64,000 nt of DNA, from contig NC_134030.1 in the NCBI RefSeq assembly GCF_964204645.1, forward strand, positions 4,751,855-4,815,854, given 5' to 3'. The translations under genes and the position numbers were made by a program. This document shows, in pieces, positions 24,823-37,970 of the stretch (positions within the stretch are counted from its first letter, which is position 1; every line of letters starts with the position of its first letter). This DNA comes from Tubulanus polymorphus (Eukaryota; Nemertea; Palaeonemertea; Tubulaniformes; Tubulanidae). Below the pieces are notes generated by a model. It saw only the letters and a program-made list of their open reading frames with translations. It made no database searches and was not told where the DNA came from.

Positions 24823-25599
24823 GAGGTTAAGAAACCTATAGGCCATTCAGTACATAAATACAGGGGACATTTAAGTACATTTAGCAATGTAGCTTCCACA
24901 TATCCTAGAATATAGGAAGGATTACCAAACTACTAGACCTAATGATTTCTAGTAAAGGAATGTAGCATCGTAAGGGAACTTATGAAAATTCCCCGAAGCA
25001 TATAAACCGGCGTAATTAGCTAATATGATTGAATTTGACTATGAATTCATAATTAAGACGGTATTCTGTGGTACATTGTGAGAAATGTTTCAATCCACTG
25101 GTCATCGGTTTGTAACACGATTACTCAGACTGTTTCTCAGAATAATCGACCAAACAGCCATAAACACAAACACTGCGGCGCGAATATAGTCAATTAAACT
25201 CATAAAATACCCACGAAAACCTTAAACACTAAAACATCGACGGCTTTATACGAACCATAAAAATCCAATCAAATCCACGCTCTCAACATTCCAATTTGTG
25301 CATGTTCGTACAGATTTATGTTGGAAGCTTATAAGACGTATTTACGAAGAAAGCTTAGAGCTTTAAGATCCATATTCAATGAAAATGTCATACGTTGACA
25401 TCATAATTATTTGCATAAACTGAAGTCACTTAACTACTATCCTCTTTCTTTGACCTTTCTTACAATTGATACCATGTAAATCTGGGTAACTTTATAAATA
25501 TGATACGATGATAAACGTAATTTCATACAGTTGATAGTCATAATGTCACCCTCAATATCTGGAATCAAAACTCGAGCGTATCAAACAATCCCTCTCGAA

Positions 25600-26335
25600 A
25601 ATAGCTTACCTACCCCGCTCACATTTCATTACTAGCCCACAAAAAGGCTAGATGTAATTTCTATGGTAACAGTAAATACTCACTTCGCACTGGGTTTTTC
25701 GCGGGGATATCTTTTGTCTCGTCTCGAATAAAACTAATCGAATAATCCCGAGTCAGAAACAATAACTATCCGATATACGAACAATGAATCAGGAATAACG
25801 GTTCATATACCACTACTCTCCGCGAGTCAAACTTATCTTCGCTCTCCGAATAAAAATACGATTAAGTATTTCACTTATCCGCTTTCCATTCATGCGATGA
25901 TAAGCTCTACGGTAAGACGACAACCGCGATAAGTTTTTTATTCCCAGACTCTCGGCGGTAAGAGAGAGATAGAGTTATATGAAGAGTTAGATCCTCAGTT
26001 TTTCACCAGCGTTGTGATGATGATGATGATGATGACGATCTGATCGCGTGGTGGATACAACTTCTTCTATGCCGGGAGTATCTTTTGTTGCGTTGCTAAC
26101 ACGCTCTATAATTAAGCACAGTGTGTGTACACGCACTCTCTACACACATGAATGTCAGAATAGTTCGTTCTCTCTCGCGAACTCATTATACTCCGTTTCC
26201 AATTCAATACAAACTGATACGTAAACAGCCGTGTGCAAAACTAATTCCTTCACCGGCGCGTACAGCGAGGTACAAAACAGACCGGCGCGCATTTTGACCA
26301 CGGATTTGAGGCCTATAGCGAATTATGTGACTACG
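25600..26335 (-). promoter_or_regulatory. CpG-dense region, candidate promoter or enhancer (weak)
   Basis: CG dinucleotides are clearly more frequent here than in flanking DNA (TTTTTCGCGGGG, CTCTCGGCGG, TCACCGGCGCG, ACCGGCGCGC). It contains TCTCTCTCGCGAAC, close to the palindromic TCTCGCGAGA promoter motif, and a GATGATGATG run. It lies upstream of the minus-strand CDON/BOC-like exons, so it could include their first exon or promoter. No start codon or signal peptide exon was recognised; the strand is assumed. Confidence 0.25.
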
Positions 26336-26865
26336 ATTAAGACATGAATTGTGAACAGGCTTAACCTATAAAGAACCGGTTGGTCACCCCCGTTGGCAAA
26401 ATCTAAACCGGCAACAATTTGACCTGGTTTTTTTTCGGCACGGGATGCGTCACTTTTCCTTCGAAGAGTTTGACGCGTTAAATTACAACAAATGAACAAT
26501 GTCGCCATCGTCCGGGCGACGGGCGACTTACAGACTGGTATTGTTGGACTATGGCAACCGCTATTGTCAAACTAGGTCGACGCGGGGTTGTCTCCTCGCG
26601 AGAGGCAGCCACGAAAAATCGGAAAATTTCTCATTCTTCTGCGGCGACAAAAAACGAGACAGTTGGACATTTTTAAGATTAAAAATCCATCGCTAATTCA
26701 ATTTAAATCCGGGAGGCAATAAACACCGTCTCTTTTTATCACGCTTCAGACTTCAAAATCATTACATAACAAATAGAGAATAGAATCGCGTGGTTCCCTG
26801 GATAGATCAGCAAATATGAGAACGAGTTAGGATTGATTTACAGTTGTCATCACAGTCTATACAAA

Positions 26866-27556
26866 AAACAACCCCACAATATTGACCAAGCAACAATAAC
26901 GACACAATCCGTTTCACTGACTTTTCCAGGATAGAAAAAAACTCAAAACTTCAGTTTCTGAAAATGGCTCATAGATTTGAGACAAAATGTTAGAACCAGG
27001 GGCGGATCCAGGGACCACTGTCGAGGGTAGCACAACTTATAAAAAGGGCATTTTGAAATCTAAAGGGCTCTCTGAAATGTTAAAAATCTGCTTTTTGCTG
27101 CAAATCCCAGGCAATTAAAGCCCTGACGCGAAGTGCTTTCTAGCATTTTAACTGCATTGAGATGTAGTTTCCAGGAAATAAAGACAAAATCTTGAAGAAT
27201 TATGTGCTTATTGTTTAAAATCATCTACCTCGTCTATTATTTACATTGGACTCGTCAGAAACCAACAGGATCCATTTCCATATTTGTGAGTTAGTGTTAA
27301 CTCTGAGTTAAAGTTAGTTCATTTTCAATGAGTTGACTTGAGTCAAATCTTAACTCAGAACTGCGGAACTGGATCCAGTTGTTTTAATTGATATTGTGGG
27401 TTTCATTTTATGACATTATTTCTATTCATCTTCAGAGATTAATTCAAGCGAAAATATTTTTTTGAATAATTCTCAGAAAATGGATAGAAATGTCTACAAA
27501 TCCAAAACATCGAAGTGAAACAGATCGTTGTTTGTCAATATTGTGGGATTTTTTTA
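26866..27556. mobile_element. Inverted-repeat element related to the CCCACAATAT MITEs
   Basis: The left end (CAACCCCACAATATTGACC, then CAACAATAACGACACAATCC) is the approximate reverse complement of the right end (GTGAAACAGATCGTTGTTTG then TCAATATTGTGGGATTTT). Span about 690 bp. A further GATATTGTGGGTTTC copy lies inside at 27395-27410, so two family members may be overlapped or nested. Confidence 0.5.
26998..27135 (+). mobile_element. hAT-like terminus (CAGGGGCGGATCCAG), partial
   Basis: Begins CAGGGGCGGATCCAGGGACC, a terminal sequence typical of non-autonomous hAT elements as I remember them. It is followed by AAAAAGGGCATTTTGAAATC. The partner terminus was not located. It is nested inside the inverted repeat 26866-27556. 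Confidence 0.45.
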
Positions 27557-27868
27557 TATACGCAAGAATGAGTTTCTTATAAAAGGCCAGACATCGCAAA
27601 AAATATGATTTCGATTATGAATCAGACCTGATTTTCAGATGCCGGGGAAAAAAGTTAGCTAAGTTGCGTGGAAACTACTTGCTGCGCACTACATTCATTA
27701 ACCTAACCCGTAATAACAACATAGCTTTATAAACAGTCAATTATACGTTGAAACCTCACATGTAATTAACCCCGTTCTGATACAATTACTATATTAATCA
27801 CTTTGATTTATAACATCTGTACGGTTTAGGCCTATAGCCATTTTTCCGCCGAAGTACTTTTTTCAGGG

Positions 27869-28251
27869 CAGGGGTGGATCCAGGGTCCAATTTAGACGAT
27901 CTCGCCAAAGGAAAAAGTGGTTATTTTCTGTAAAAAAAGACGCATTATAGGAATCAAAGCCATTCACAAAACGGTATTAATATCAAGCGGAACCATGAAA
28001 CAGTGGCTGATAGAAACTGCGTATCTAACTAGTGGAATGTTGGCCAAATGCCCGTATGCTGTTTCCTGGTGCAATTTTTTTTAGGGACAAGGGCCTCGAT
28101 CCTCACCTATCAACTCATTGGATTTGATGCGCTTCAAAATCTACTCCTCACGTGTTAAAGATTTCATACACGTTGTCAATTATTTTAGCCTAACCTGAAA
28201 AAGGGCATTTCAGATTTTTCCTCCTGGCAAAGCACCCTGGCTGCAACCCTG
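27869..28251. mobile_element. hAT-like non-autonomous element
   Basis: Left end CAGGGGTGGATCCAGGGTCC; right end GCACCCTGGCTGCAACCCTG, which reads CAGGGTTGCAGCCAGGGTGC on the minus strand. Length about 383 bp. The interior has AAAAAGGGCATTTCAGATT, shared with the 27.0-kb fragment. No intact 8-bp duplication. Confidence 0.5.
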
Positions 28252-30046
28252 CAGTTGGTGAGGGTAGACGTATTTGGCGGATGCGATGCGGAGATGGGGT
28301 ATAGATCCAAAGACACAAACAAACACGAAAGGGCCCCTATGGGTTGAAATATTGAAAGTTTGCAGTAGTGACCAGCGCTGAACTACAAAACAGTATCCTG
28401 GACCAGTTTCAAATTACAGTAGATTCTGTTTAGCCCGAAGTCCTCGGATTAATGCGTGCCCCGACAATATATTACAAATAATCTCACTCCAATTCACCGT
28501 GATAATGAACAAACCCTGCTCCAAACCCTGCTCCAGAATTCGTATCCCTCAGAGAGAATTAATCGGTCGCCCTAGAGACAAACAGAGTCTAATGTATTCA
28601 AAACAATTTGGAAACAAACTAACTTTAACTGCAGGACCTCGAAATGTGGAGATTCGAGACCACGAGAATAAGTAAAGGCAACAAAACTCCTGCCTATTAT
28701 GAGAGATAAAATCCCGATCGATAGGTTTACTCGGTTCCCGAGTTCGAAGCAGCAGGTTTAAATCTTTTCAAGAAGTGAAACGGGGTAAATAACTGTTCGA
28801 TTCATTCCTGAAAACAGCATTAACAACCAACAAACAGAACGAAGAAGAAAAAATAATTTACGAGTTAAAACCAGTTGTTTCAAGGATAAATCATCGACTC
28901 TTTTCAAGTTTTTCTCCCTCCCATGTGGCGCGGAAGCCATGAAATGCAGATTTTTACCGACGTGTGGAAACGTGTAACAGAAAATAGCGCACAAGCACGC
29001 AAACCGCACTAATCCGATAGTAAATAATTCTAAATATAGAGGGCAGTGTTGAAACGCTTACTCGAAGAGATGGAAATCTCGAAGATGTTTATTGATATCT
29101 ATTGGCAGATTTACGTGCTCGCCTAAAAGTGCGAGGAAAAGAATTTGTACCAATCAGTTCCAACGCAAGTGTGTCTTCAAACGAGTTGCCTTCTTAAGTA
29201 CTTCACTTTTCCACATAATCTGCAGGGAGACCCAAAGACCAATGATAGACAAAATGTCTGACCACCGACGTATAAACTAGACCAATGAAGGATCCGGCTT
29301 GATTTGGTGCTCCCCTGCATGGGCGTCACTGAGGGAGTGCAGGGGTATGAGCGAACCCCTATTTAAATCCAAGTTCCGCATATTTTCTAGTTCCAAATTT
29401 CGTATTTTCACATGCCGGAAATTTCAGAGATATTTTACTCTCTCGAGATTCGAATTTCAAAAATAAAGACAATAAGAACATTCAAGCATTTTCGATGATT
29501 CAGAAATGCTCGTTTGCCTTCGACGCTCGGCAGATACAGCGCAAAGTATGGCATACAGTTCCTCTTGTATTACATCTGGACCCCTTTAAAAGATCATAGT
29601 GACGACCCTGCCCTGATATCAGGGTACAATATGCCCTCTAATGCAGCATCAGCGTTGCTGCTGAGTCGCAGTCATTTACTATGGTATTTTTATTTGTTAT
29701 GTAATGGAATTGACGTGAGATTATTTATAAATGTCACTATACGAACCTTATCGAATTATACAACACTGATTCAATTATGCACAACATACATATACATATA
29801 TACCGGTGCTACAGGAATACACCCTGTTTTATTTCAGCCCTAGAAATAAAATAAATGTTCGCTTTTTAATCTAGTCAACAGGCGGGACAATAGACTTACA
29901 GGACTTCTACATCGACGTATACCTGAGAAATACTACAATCGGGCTATTTACACGTGAAATACAACCAAAAAATATAGAATTGGACAAAATGCTGTAATCA
30001 TTTCCAAAATTGTGAGGTATCATTGTGAGGCAGCCGACATAATTAA
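28252..30046. other. Non-genic stretch
   Basis: Unique AT-rich sequence with no recognised exon. GCATGGGCGTCACTGAGGG at about 29318 has the look of another decayed transposon end. The plus frame 29514-29843 is not recognisable. Confidence 0.35.
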
Positions 30047-30310
30047 CCCCAATCAGTTGTTTGCCAGTTCAGGTTGGTTGGAGATTGTTTGAATGATCAG
30101 GTTGGTTGGAGATTGTTTGAATGATGCGGAACCAAATTTCCTAATATGTACTTCTATTCAAACAAAAAATTCTGTAAATTCGACCACCGATCACAAAACT
30201 ATGATTCTCTTTCAGATTTCAAAATCAAACCCCCTGTTTCAATCCCGGCAGGTGTGGTGGGTTTGTAAGAGACACCGAATCAAAACAAATCAAACCAAAT
30301 CTCCTAATCG
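30047..30310 (+). mobile_element. SINE-like dispersed repeat, copy 2
   Basis: Homologous to 22645-22900. It carries an extra tandem duplication of about 29 bp near its 5' end: AGGTTGGTTGGAGATTG then TTTGAATGAT appears twice (30072-30125). The central TTTCAATCCCGGCAGGTG box and GTTTGTAAGAGACACC are intact. The tail is AAAACAAATCAAACCAAATC. Confidence 0.65.
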
Positions 30311-32029
30311 AAAAAATAACGAGGACAATCCCTATTTCAAGATTAAGAAAAATAAATTTTCTCAAAGAGCGTCAAAGGGCGTCGTTGTAACGATGCACTT
30401 TTTTCGCGTCGCGACCAGACGAAGGATCGGCCGCTCGAAGTTCGGTGTCATCGAACAAAACCCGACTGCCGATAAAATACACCACCGACGACAATACGAA
30501 CCAAACACCCGACAACAATAAACCAACAACTTATACCGATTAATAGTTACCCCCGCTGCCTCGCTCAAATTACCCTCGCCTAGACACCGCCTACCGTCGA
30601 ATCTGTCTTTGAAAATTGAAAAAGATTTATTCATTCGCGTTCGAAAGGGCGATGAAAAAAAATCTGGAAGCGACGATGAGATTTCAATGAAACTCATTAT
30701 ATTCGGCTGAGAAAATCAACCAAATGACCCGAACTACGACTGCTGTTCAGCCTCACAGCCAGTCAATAACAAACAAATTGTTGCGTAATTCGTTATGGTG
30801 TATTATTTATTATTTTCAATTGGAGGCATTGACCTACACTATAACCATGAATTTTATAAGCCAAAAATCCTCACATAGCGACCTATTCATTATTAATAAA
30901 AATGTTTGCTTCCAAAACACCTCCAACTAGTGAGAAGAACTGGAATGGAGAAGTTAATGAAAGCTGGACTGGCTAACTTCATAGAAAGATACAACCAGTC
31001 CGCACCAAAATATGCATTGATGCTATCAGTAGTCTTTCCTAATTTGGTCCATGCCAGGAATGGACCAAATGAATGCTGTCCTTTCTAAATCGGACAGGCA
31101 TAACTTATAATGACTGCATCACGCGAAAGCAGCTATAGTTTACTCTGATCTCATAAATCCCCGCTTATTCCGGGGGCTGAAGACGACAACGTTCGGAAAA
31201 ATAATATTTCTTTTATAAGCGATGTCAATGACTTCTTATTAAAACAGCTCTCTAGGCAGCTCAACTCGATCAGGCAAATATAAACAAACCGTGTGAAGAA
31301 AGTTATTATTAGTAGAAGACACTACAGCTGATTTATGACTAAGCTATTGTCTCAGGGCATGAGAATCGACTAACGAATGCAACACCAGCCGCAAATATTA
31401 ATTAATAAAACTAATTCACAAGAGGTTTTAATTGATAAATAGCTTTCGATTAACCCTCATACAAACGGAAAGACTTTTGTCGATTTTGCTGTTCATCTTT
31501 GTAAGTAGTTTATTACGTGTGTTTTGCGAAAATGTGGTGTGCCTGATAATAATAGTAGTACATACCCCTTTAGCAGCGATTGCTTTAGGAACGATGATAC
31601 ATCCAGTTTTAAGCCCTAATAACATTAAATGAAATTTTCCTATTTCACAAAAGAGTTTTCGATTGGTTCAGTCGGTTTTTATTTCGAGTCTCGTCTAGCA
31701 CATGTTACGACATCATGACAGATGCGAAATTAAGCCATAAATGCAATAAACGAACTTTGCCACAAACAGTATTAGTTTTTAACCCTTATTCAGGAAGCAC
31801 ACGTGACAGGAAACGATTTCACCAATCCTTTTAAAAATGGTCACCAAGAAACTGAAACCTTAGAAGTTTCGAATAGTGTTGATAATAATAATTAACTTTC
31901 TTATAGAGCGCTTTAATAATTGAAATAATCACGGCCCTTTACACAAAATATGAAAGCATAAGAATCATAAAGATACAATAAAACATTGAGATATTAAGAA
32001 GCAGAAGGTATAAAAAAGCACTTCAAATG
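30311..32029. other. Non-genic stretch with a short perfect hairpin
   Basis: CpG-rich at 30360-30620. At 31041-31067 a hairpin pairs TTTGGTCCAT with ATGGACCAAA around GCCAGGA. No coding exon supported. The hydrophobic plus-strand frame at 31432-31632 begins without a convincing ATG. Confidence 0.35.
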
Positions 32030-32445
32030 TTGTTCGAAAAAGTTTTAAGATTACGAGGAATTATCAAGGAGTCTTAAAGAAGGCAATTTCAAGGAAGTAT
32101 CCGTATCACTGTCCGTGTCGTATTACCATGGACTCCTACCAAATCACTACTATCTCTATCAGTTGTTTTGTGAACAATTTTTTATCCTTTACGCTACCTA
32201 AGCTAAGTGTCTAATTTTGTAACTGCCTAATTGGGTAAATAAAATCCTGGTCCCGATTGTACCCTATTGCACTAGGCATGGTCTACTGCATACCTACAAA
32301 TTAGACAATTGCCAATTACTGAAAAATTAAGGAGCTTTAAAGGAGTTTCAGGCATTTTGCTCAAATTAGAGGACTTTCAAGCACCTATAAAAAGCACTTT
32401 CCATTTTGCAGGAGTTTTCACACATCAGGTTCGAATCCCTGCCGG
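32030..32445 (+). repeat. Dispersed repeat, copy 2, ending in a tRNA B-box-like sequence
   Basis: Shares the order of words with 2280-2515 (ATCCTTTACG, GTCTAAT, TTGCTCAAATTA, TTTCAAGCACCT, AAAAGCACTTTCCATTT). It ends at 32428-32439 with GGTTCGAATCCC, a good match to a Pol III B box, followed by TGCCGGGGGAGGATGG. This could be a SINE head. No A box is evident at the right distance. Confidence 0.5.
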
Positions 32446-32557
32446 GGGAGGATGGAGTTTTCAAGGAATCTAGAAGTCGTAGGGCCCCTGACTGGGTATG
32501 AAAGGGTTAACAATGGCGTCTGGTGTCAGTTGACAGTGTGGTTTATTCCTCAGAGCG

Positions 32558-32589
32558 CCCCCCCCCCGCCCCGACCCCCCCCCCCCCCG
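32558..32589. repeat. Poly(C) tracts
   Basis: Two runs (CCCCCCCCGCCCC and CCCCCCCCCCCCC) close together. A potential i-motif/G4 site and a likely sequencing trouble spot. Confidence 0.8.
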
Positions 32590-32714
32590 ACGACATGTTT
32601 TACCATCATTAAAGGAATCTCTCCGCCATTTACGGCATAGAAACATATAACACGGGATACACTGAGAACAGATACCACGCCAGACTTGTCTCAACGGTAT
32701 GAAAAAAATATCCT

Positions 32715-32737
32715 TCATTCATTCATTCATTCATTTC
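32715..32737. repeat. ATTC tetramer microsatellite
   Basis: About five CATT/ATTC units. On the minus strand this reads GAAATGAATGAATGAATG, the style of a LINE or SINE 3' tail. Confidence 0.7.
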
Positions 32738-33468
32738 GTTGCATTTGTCCTGATGATGACTCACACACGAGTCTCTCCTCACCGCAGTCTGTCGTAACCA
32801 TGGTAACTCCTAGAGCAAACGAAATCGAATAAACCGGGCCCCTGAGAGCCTCCAGGGTATCTCTCTCATACGACTCTAATAATGCCAGGTGCCGATAATT
32901 CGTAACTTTTATAAATGACAACTTCTTTATAGTTTCCGAATCATCACAAATGCCTTCAGCACTTCTTTTAACATTTCATAAATCTATTTTAAGTTCTGCG
33001 CTTAGCTTCCAAAGGAAATCTAACAAACGCAAATCTCAAGATTGCAGCAGTTTTCAAATTCTAGCCCTTGGAATTGCATGGACTAAAGCTACAGTCCACA
33101 AGAATAACAATTACTCAAGAGGCAACTCTTCAGAAGCTAATGACGATAATGACATTTTTTTTGTTTTTTCTAAATCAAATATAACCAATCCAATAGTCTG
33201 GTCGGAAAAAACCTATCCCAGCAAAAGCCAATCGTATACTGCTTTTTAAAAAAAATTCTAAAATCTGTACAGTACATACGGGACATATGGTTCTCGGCAG
33301 GTTGAAACAATCGAAACGTACTTCATTTATTTATAAAACAAACAGAAACATTCCATTGTGCGTCTGTTCACAGTCTATTGAAAATACATCAACTGTATTC
33401 ATTTGTAACAACCGTATAAAAAGTTCGCTGAACTCCAAAAAATTCGAGTTTCACGACGGATAGGCCTA

Positions 33469-33787
33469 CAGAAGCGGATCCAGACAGGAACACAAGCTGT
33501 CGTAATTTTCCTGTGCCCTTTTGAAAATACAATGGCATTTTTTCAGAAGACTTTTTCTACCCACAACTAATAAGACAACGGTCCGCAGCATAAGATTTAG
33601 GTTGTATTATCTTTAAAGTCCCTAAAGTGCCTAGAAATTATAAGAAAATGCACGGGAATTTCAAAATTTTCCAGACCCCTCTGTTTTGGCTTGGTACTCG
33701 CGCTGCGTTGAAATTTGCCCTTTTTAACTGTATGCCCTTTTCACTTTTTTGTGTTCCTGTCAAAGTCTGCCTCTGGATGCGCCCATG
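33469..33787. mobile_element. hAT-like non-autonomous element with GGATCCAGACAGGAACACAA ends
   Basis: Left end CAGAAGCGGATCCAGACAGG followed by AACACAA. The right end reads on the minus strand CATGGGCGCATCCAGAGGCA followed by GACTTTGACAGGAACACAAA. Imperfect inverted ends of about 40 bp bound a 319-bp element. The flanking 8 bp do not match, so the insertion is old. Confidence 0.55.
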
Positions 33788-34784
33788 GTATGAGATGCCC
33801 GATGGAAGGGCATCCCTGTATTGGTGAATTTTGAGGGCATTAGAGACAAATTTGGCCAGTATCTAGGAGGCACACCCGGGTATTTGGCACTGGTGTGAAC
33901 AGTTGGCCGAGGCCTTATCTGGCATGGACAACATTTTGCCAGGTCAAAAAAACTTTAGTGTAATTGCGGCTCGAGGTCATACCGTCACAATTTTCGCTCC
34001 AAATGTTACGAATTCGACATTTCTCCTCATTTTTATCAACTGTCTGCCGCCCAACTAAATTATCATTATTATCAAATAAATACCAGTGGAAAAACAGCGC
34101 GGCCAGGTTTTATTTTGGTAACCTTGAAAGTGATTGTTTTGACAAGGCAGAGGTTATTGCGGTACTTCTTCGAGTGACTGTTGGTTTATTCAGACTGTTT
34201 ATTAAAACACATTGTTTCGATATCTTCGACATCCCTTTTCAATCAGATAATCACTTGCCACAGCCGGCTCACCTTATAACTAATATATAAGTCTTCATCG
34301 CACGCGGTTCTTCATCCAAACATCATTCACTCGGGAGCAGATTCTTAGCTTTAATCTGAAAAAGATACGTATCTGATGTTTGAAATGTGCTAATGACAGC
34401 CACGCTCATTAGAGCGAACATGTTACATAACAGATGAATTATTTTGACTCATCGCCTTTAAAAATCATCTCGCCGATTTCTACGATATGAAAAGAGAGCG
34501 CGACGCGCGATAAGAGAAATTCGGTTTCTTTCATCGACTGAAATCAGTGACACTTGTTTCTGCCAAACGGATGACAAGAAATCGCGTATGGAATGTCGAT
34601 GATGTTGCGCGAATTGATGACGAAATCTTCATTAACTCAGAAAAATATGTACGATGCAGAAAATACGTATTCAGTAAAGAGCAGAGTTTATTCTGTACGT
34701 TAGGGTTGGTTCTGTAGGGAAATCCAAATGAATTCTGAGGCTGTTCCTTAAAAGCTGCAATCACGAGTACGGCCTTGAATACGC

Positions 34785-34900
34785 GTGCCAAATGGTCCCG
34801 TGCCTACTTGGCCCAACCGATATCGTCAGACCAGGCCCGAGGTCAATTTGGCCCGGAACAAATCATCTCCATGTGATCGCAGCTGTAGGTGCCTTTTTGG
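34785..34900. repeat. Dispersed GGCCAAAT/TGTGATC repeat fragment
   Basis: GTGCCAAATGGTCCCGTGCC, GTCAATTTGGCCCGG and ATCATCTCCATGTGATCGCA match words at 6841-7165, 33840-33955, 36130-36205 and 36500-36570. Confidence 0.45.
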
Positions 34901-36228
34901 CGGAAAGCTTCACTTTTGGAATTAAGAACAACACTAGAATTTTCTGAAGGGCCTGGAAAGAAGGAAAGTCGCACAGAATATCTATTGTAGTAGTAGCCTA
35001 CGATACAGAATACAGATACGGAAGTTATTTGGCCTTGCGGCTTGACTCATCAGGAAAGATAATTAAAACCGAGTAACAATACACGAGTAATGAAGCATTA
35101 AAATGACCTGGAGACAACAAAGGCAATCACGGATTGTAATGTGTCCCTCGGGTAAAACAGTCACAGTCACGATGACCTCACTACGCGACATAACACACTG
35201 AGTTATAACCGAAATATACACAGCCAGTTCGACATGTACATCGCGTTGACCAAGCGCTCTTCACCTCAGATCTATGAATTCTAATAATGACTTGTTTTTA
35301 GTCTCTGCTCATCAGGATAACTTACTTATCAAACCGAACTAGCCGAGCTTTATCAATACTGGCCTCAAGCCTAAAGCCAAGTTCAGGTGGAATCTTGAGG
35401 GGTAGTTTCACAGTCGTAGCTTAGAATCAAGACCAGTATTAGAACACCTTACTTCTAACAACTTAAAAGACTCCTAGTCTTGAAATTCAAGACCACTGTT
35501 GGACTTAAGACAACAAGATGAGAACCTTCGTTCACAACTCAGTTTGTCACAAATTGGGTCTGACTAATAACTGTTTTCCAATTTACCGAATAAGGCACAC
35601 ATTTTCAAGTGTACTTTTCTTAGCCAAGCGCAGTAAGAGTATAGAAATATAGAATAGAAAAGGGTTAAAACTGGCAATTTATTTGATGCTTAATGCGACG
35701 TGTAATAACAGTTTTCTAGTTGAATTGCTAACAGTAACCGGCCAAATCGTTATACCTAATATCCGCTCTGTCAAGGCTACCAGGAGATGTATTCTACCTT
35801 AGACACGCCCGCAGAGAAAAAATACATTCCTAATAACAGTTGGCATATTTGTTCATTGAATTCACCGATCGAGCTACGGTGGTCCCAAAACCCGCCAGAA
35901 GGCACCGCATAGTTTAAGCTCCAATGATTAAGTTGATTCATTACTTCAGACAACTTAAAAAGCTTTTAATTTAATGCCTCGCAAATATTTCCATAGCTGA
36001 GAAAAAATTAAGCGCTGGAAAAAACTATACCAATCCACATGTTTATTGCGCCTAACAGTCTGATTTTCTAATGGGGTACCATGAGGTATATAATCCACCC
36101 ACCCTACAGCCGCCATCACATGAGTGTCTCCGGCTCAGGACAAATTGGACCCAAAACCACGGTGGTACACACGGGTGCCAAATTTGGTCCTAGTATGTAT
36201 TAAGTGGTTTATGTGTGAATGCACTCTC

Positions 36229-36333
36229 TAATAAGCCTTTTTACAGTTTCGAGGCACCATTTTTTGGGGTACCCGCTGGGTCCGCATTGTTGAATTTTTT
36301 GTCCCTATTTCCCCCCCCCCCCCCCCCCGTTTA
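36229..36333 (+). mobile_element. Diverged terminus of the 48-kb foldback family plus poly(C)
   Basis: TAATAAGCCTTTTTACAGTT, TCGAGGCACCATTTTTTGG, GGGTCC and GCATTGTTG follow the same order as the terminus at 48097-48165 (TAATAAAGAAGTTTCCAGTT, TCTAGGCGCCATTTTGTGG, GAGGTCC, CTATTGTTG). Similarity is lost after about 80 bp, and a run of about 18 C follows. This indicates an older solo end of the same element family. Confidence 0.5.
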
Positions 36334-37970
36334 ATGTTTTTATTTCGTTCATATCTCTGGATTGGATTAAGATAGAAACAAAACAAAGAAGAAATATCAG
36401 ATGAACTCAGTTGATAATTAAGTTTTTTATGATATTACTCAATCATAATGCAACAATACGCGCAGGTGAAGCTATAAACATTGATATCGTCTTATTAGGA
36501 ACGAGCCAAATTCGACTCAGGTCTGATCCGGGCCAAATCATCCCCGTGTGATCATAGCTTATATTGCTTTTAACCCGTGGTGCAGTGTATCCATGTTATT
36601 ATTGATTAGGCCTAGTTTAAATATATATTGAAAGATGGCAGCACCTGTCCATCATGTGAAATATTAGGATACACCGCACAGTGGGGTAGGTCTACATAGT
36701 GGCATCCCCATCACAAATACATCGCACCAGGGTGAAGTTTTCCAAAATCATCAAATCATCTCCAGCATTTTAGGGTTAGAAGCTGTCAGCACTGAAAGGG
36801 TTAAGTAGCTTTTAACAGCAGATCTGATATGAAAATGTCTAATATCTGAAGTCTAAAGTCTGAATTCGAAGATCTCTCGTCTTCATCTACATAAAATGAT
36901 TCAGACGACGCATCAAAATCATTAGAATCTCGAACTAAATTTAATCACCATCGTCATCACCGTGGAAACGTAACAATTATACGGCGTTATACGAATAGAT
37001 ACGAAGACCGAAGTCGGACTATCTCGAAATTAATAGTCAATACAATGACAATTTCATGCGTTAATAAATGCAAGATAATTCGGTTTAAGAATATCGCGCG
37101 TCGGGGAAAACTATGAATAATAATGACACCAGCGCGCTGTCGCGGGTGAGTCAAAAACTTGTCAGTGAAAATCCGGCAAGTTTTCGAAAACTATTCCGAC
37201 GAGATGATCATAGTTTATGCTACGATTATTGGTGAGAGATGATTGAAAATGTAGAAAACCATAAAAGCATATACATTACAAATAGATAACAACGATTAAA
37301 CCTTGGAAGTAATCATTAATGACATACTTGTAAAATGGTTAATGAAATGACACACTTATAACTGCATTTCATTCCCATTGGTTTTCGCTTTTAGTGAGGA
37401 AATGAATCTACAATGCTTTCAAATTTTCAAAATTTTCTTGGGGAGGATTGTGGCACTTGCAATTGCTGGCTGTACCGGCAAATGAGTTCCATCCAACCTA
37501 TATTCGCACCATCCTACCCCCTCCTAAAAAAATACAGCGTATATGGGCCCGCTTACCATAACAAGTATAGGTTGGACAATTGATATATTTTTTTGCAATA
37601 GGCCTACAGAGATTATTACAAACATAGATTGGAACTGGACAGAGATCACATATAGCACATGTCATTATACATTAAGACCTCTGCGATAAAAACTTAGACG
37701 TTAAATTTTGGTCACTGAAGTACTAGACAATTCGCAAAATTTCTACGGACGTCATTTTCAAGCTTATCGGGAAGAAATGTAGCGTAGTGTCGCGGCGAGC
37801 ACTTCCACATAAGAGGTGGTTTAATGTATGGACACTACAGCAACTACGAATGAGTCACGCCTATCACTCACAGACTTACAGTACCTGGTGACAGTTCACC
37901 TTAGAGATTGAGCCACCACAGTACTACACCTAACATTAACCATTATCCATCCTGACGACGCAATATTAAC
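36334..37970. other. Non-genic stretch
   Basis: AT-rich, with a CpG-richer interval around 37050-37200. A GGGCCAAATCATCCCCGTGT repeat fragment lies at 36500-36570. No exon supported. Confidence 0.35.

Noticed and set aside
29311-29620. Transposon with GGGCGTCACTGAGGG terminus
   Set aside because: Only one end looks like a terminus. No matching inverted end or duplication could be found.
31432-31632. Plus-strand hydrophobic frame followed by a GTAAGT donor-like site
   Set aside because: No ATG at the start, no partner exon, no family similarity.
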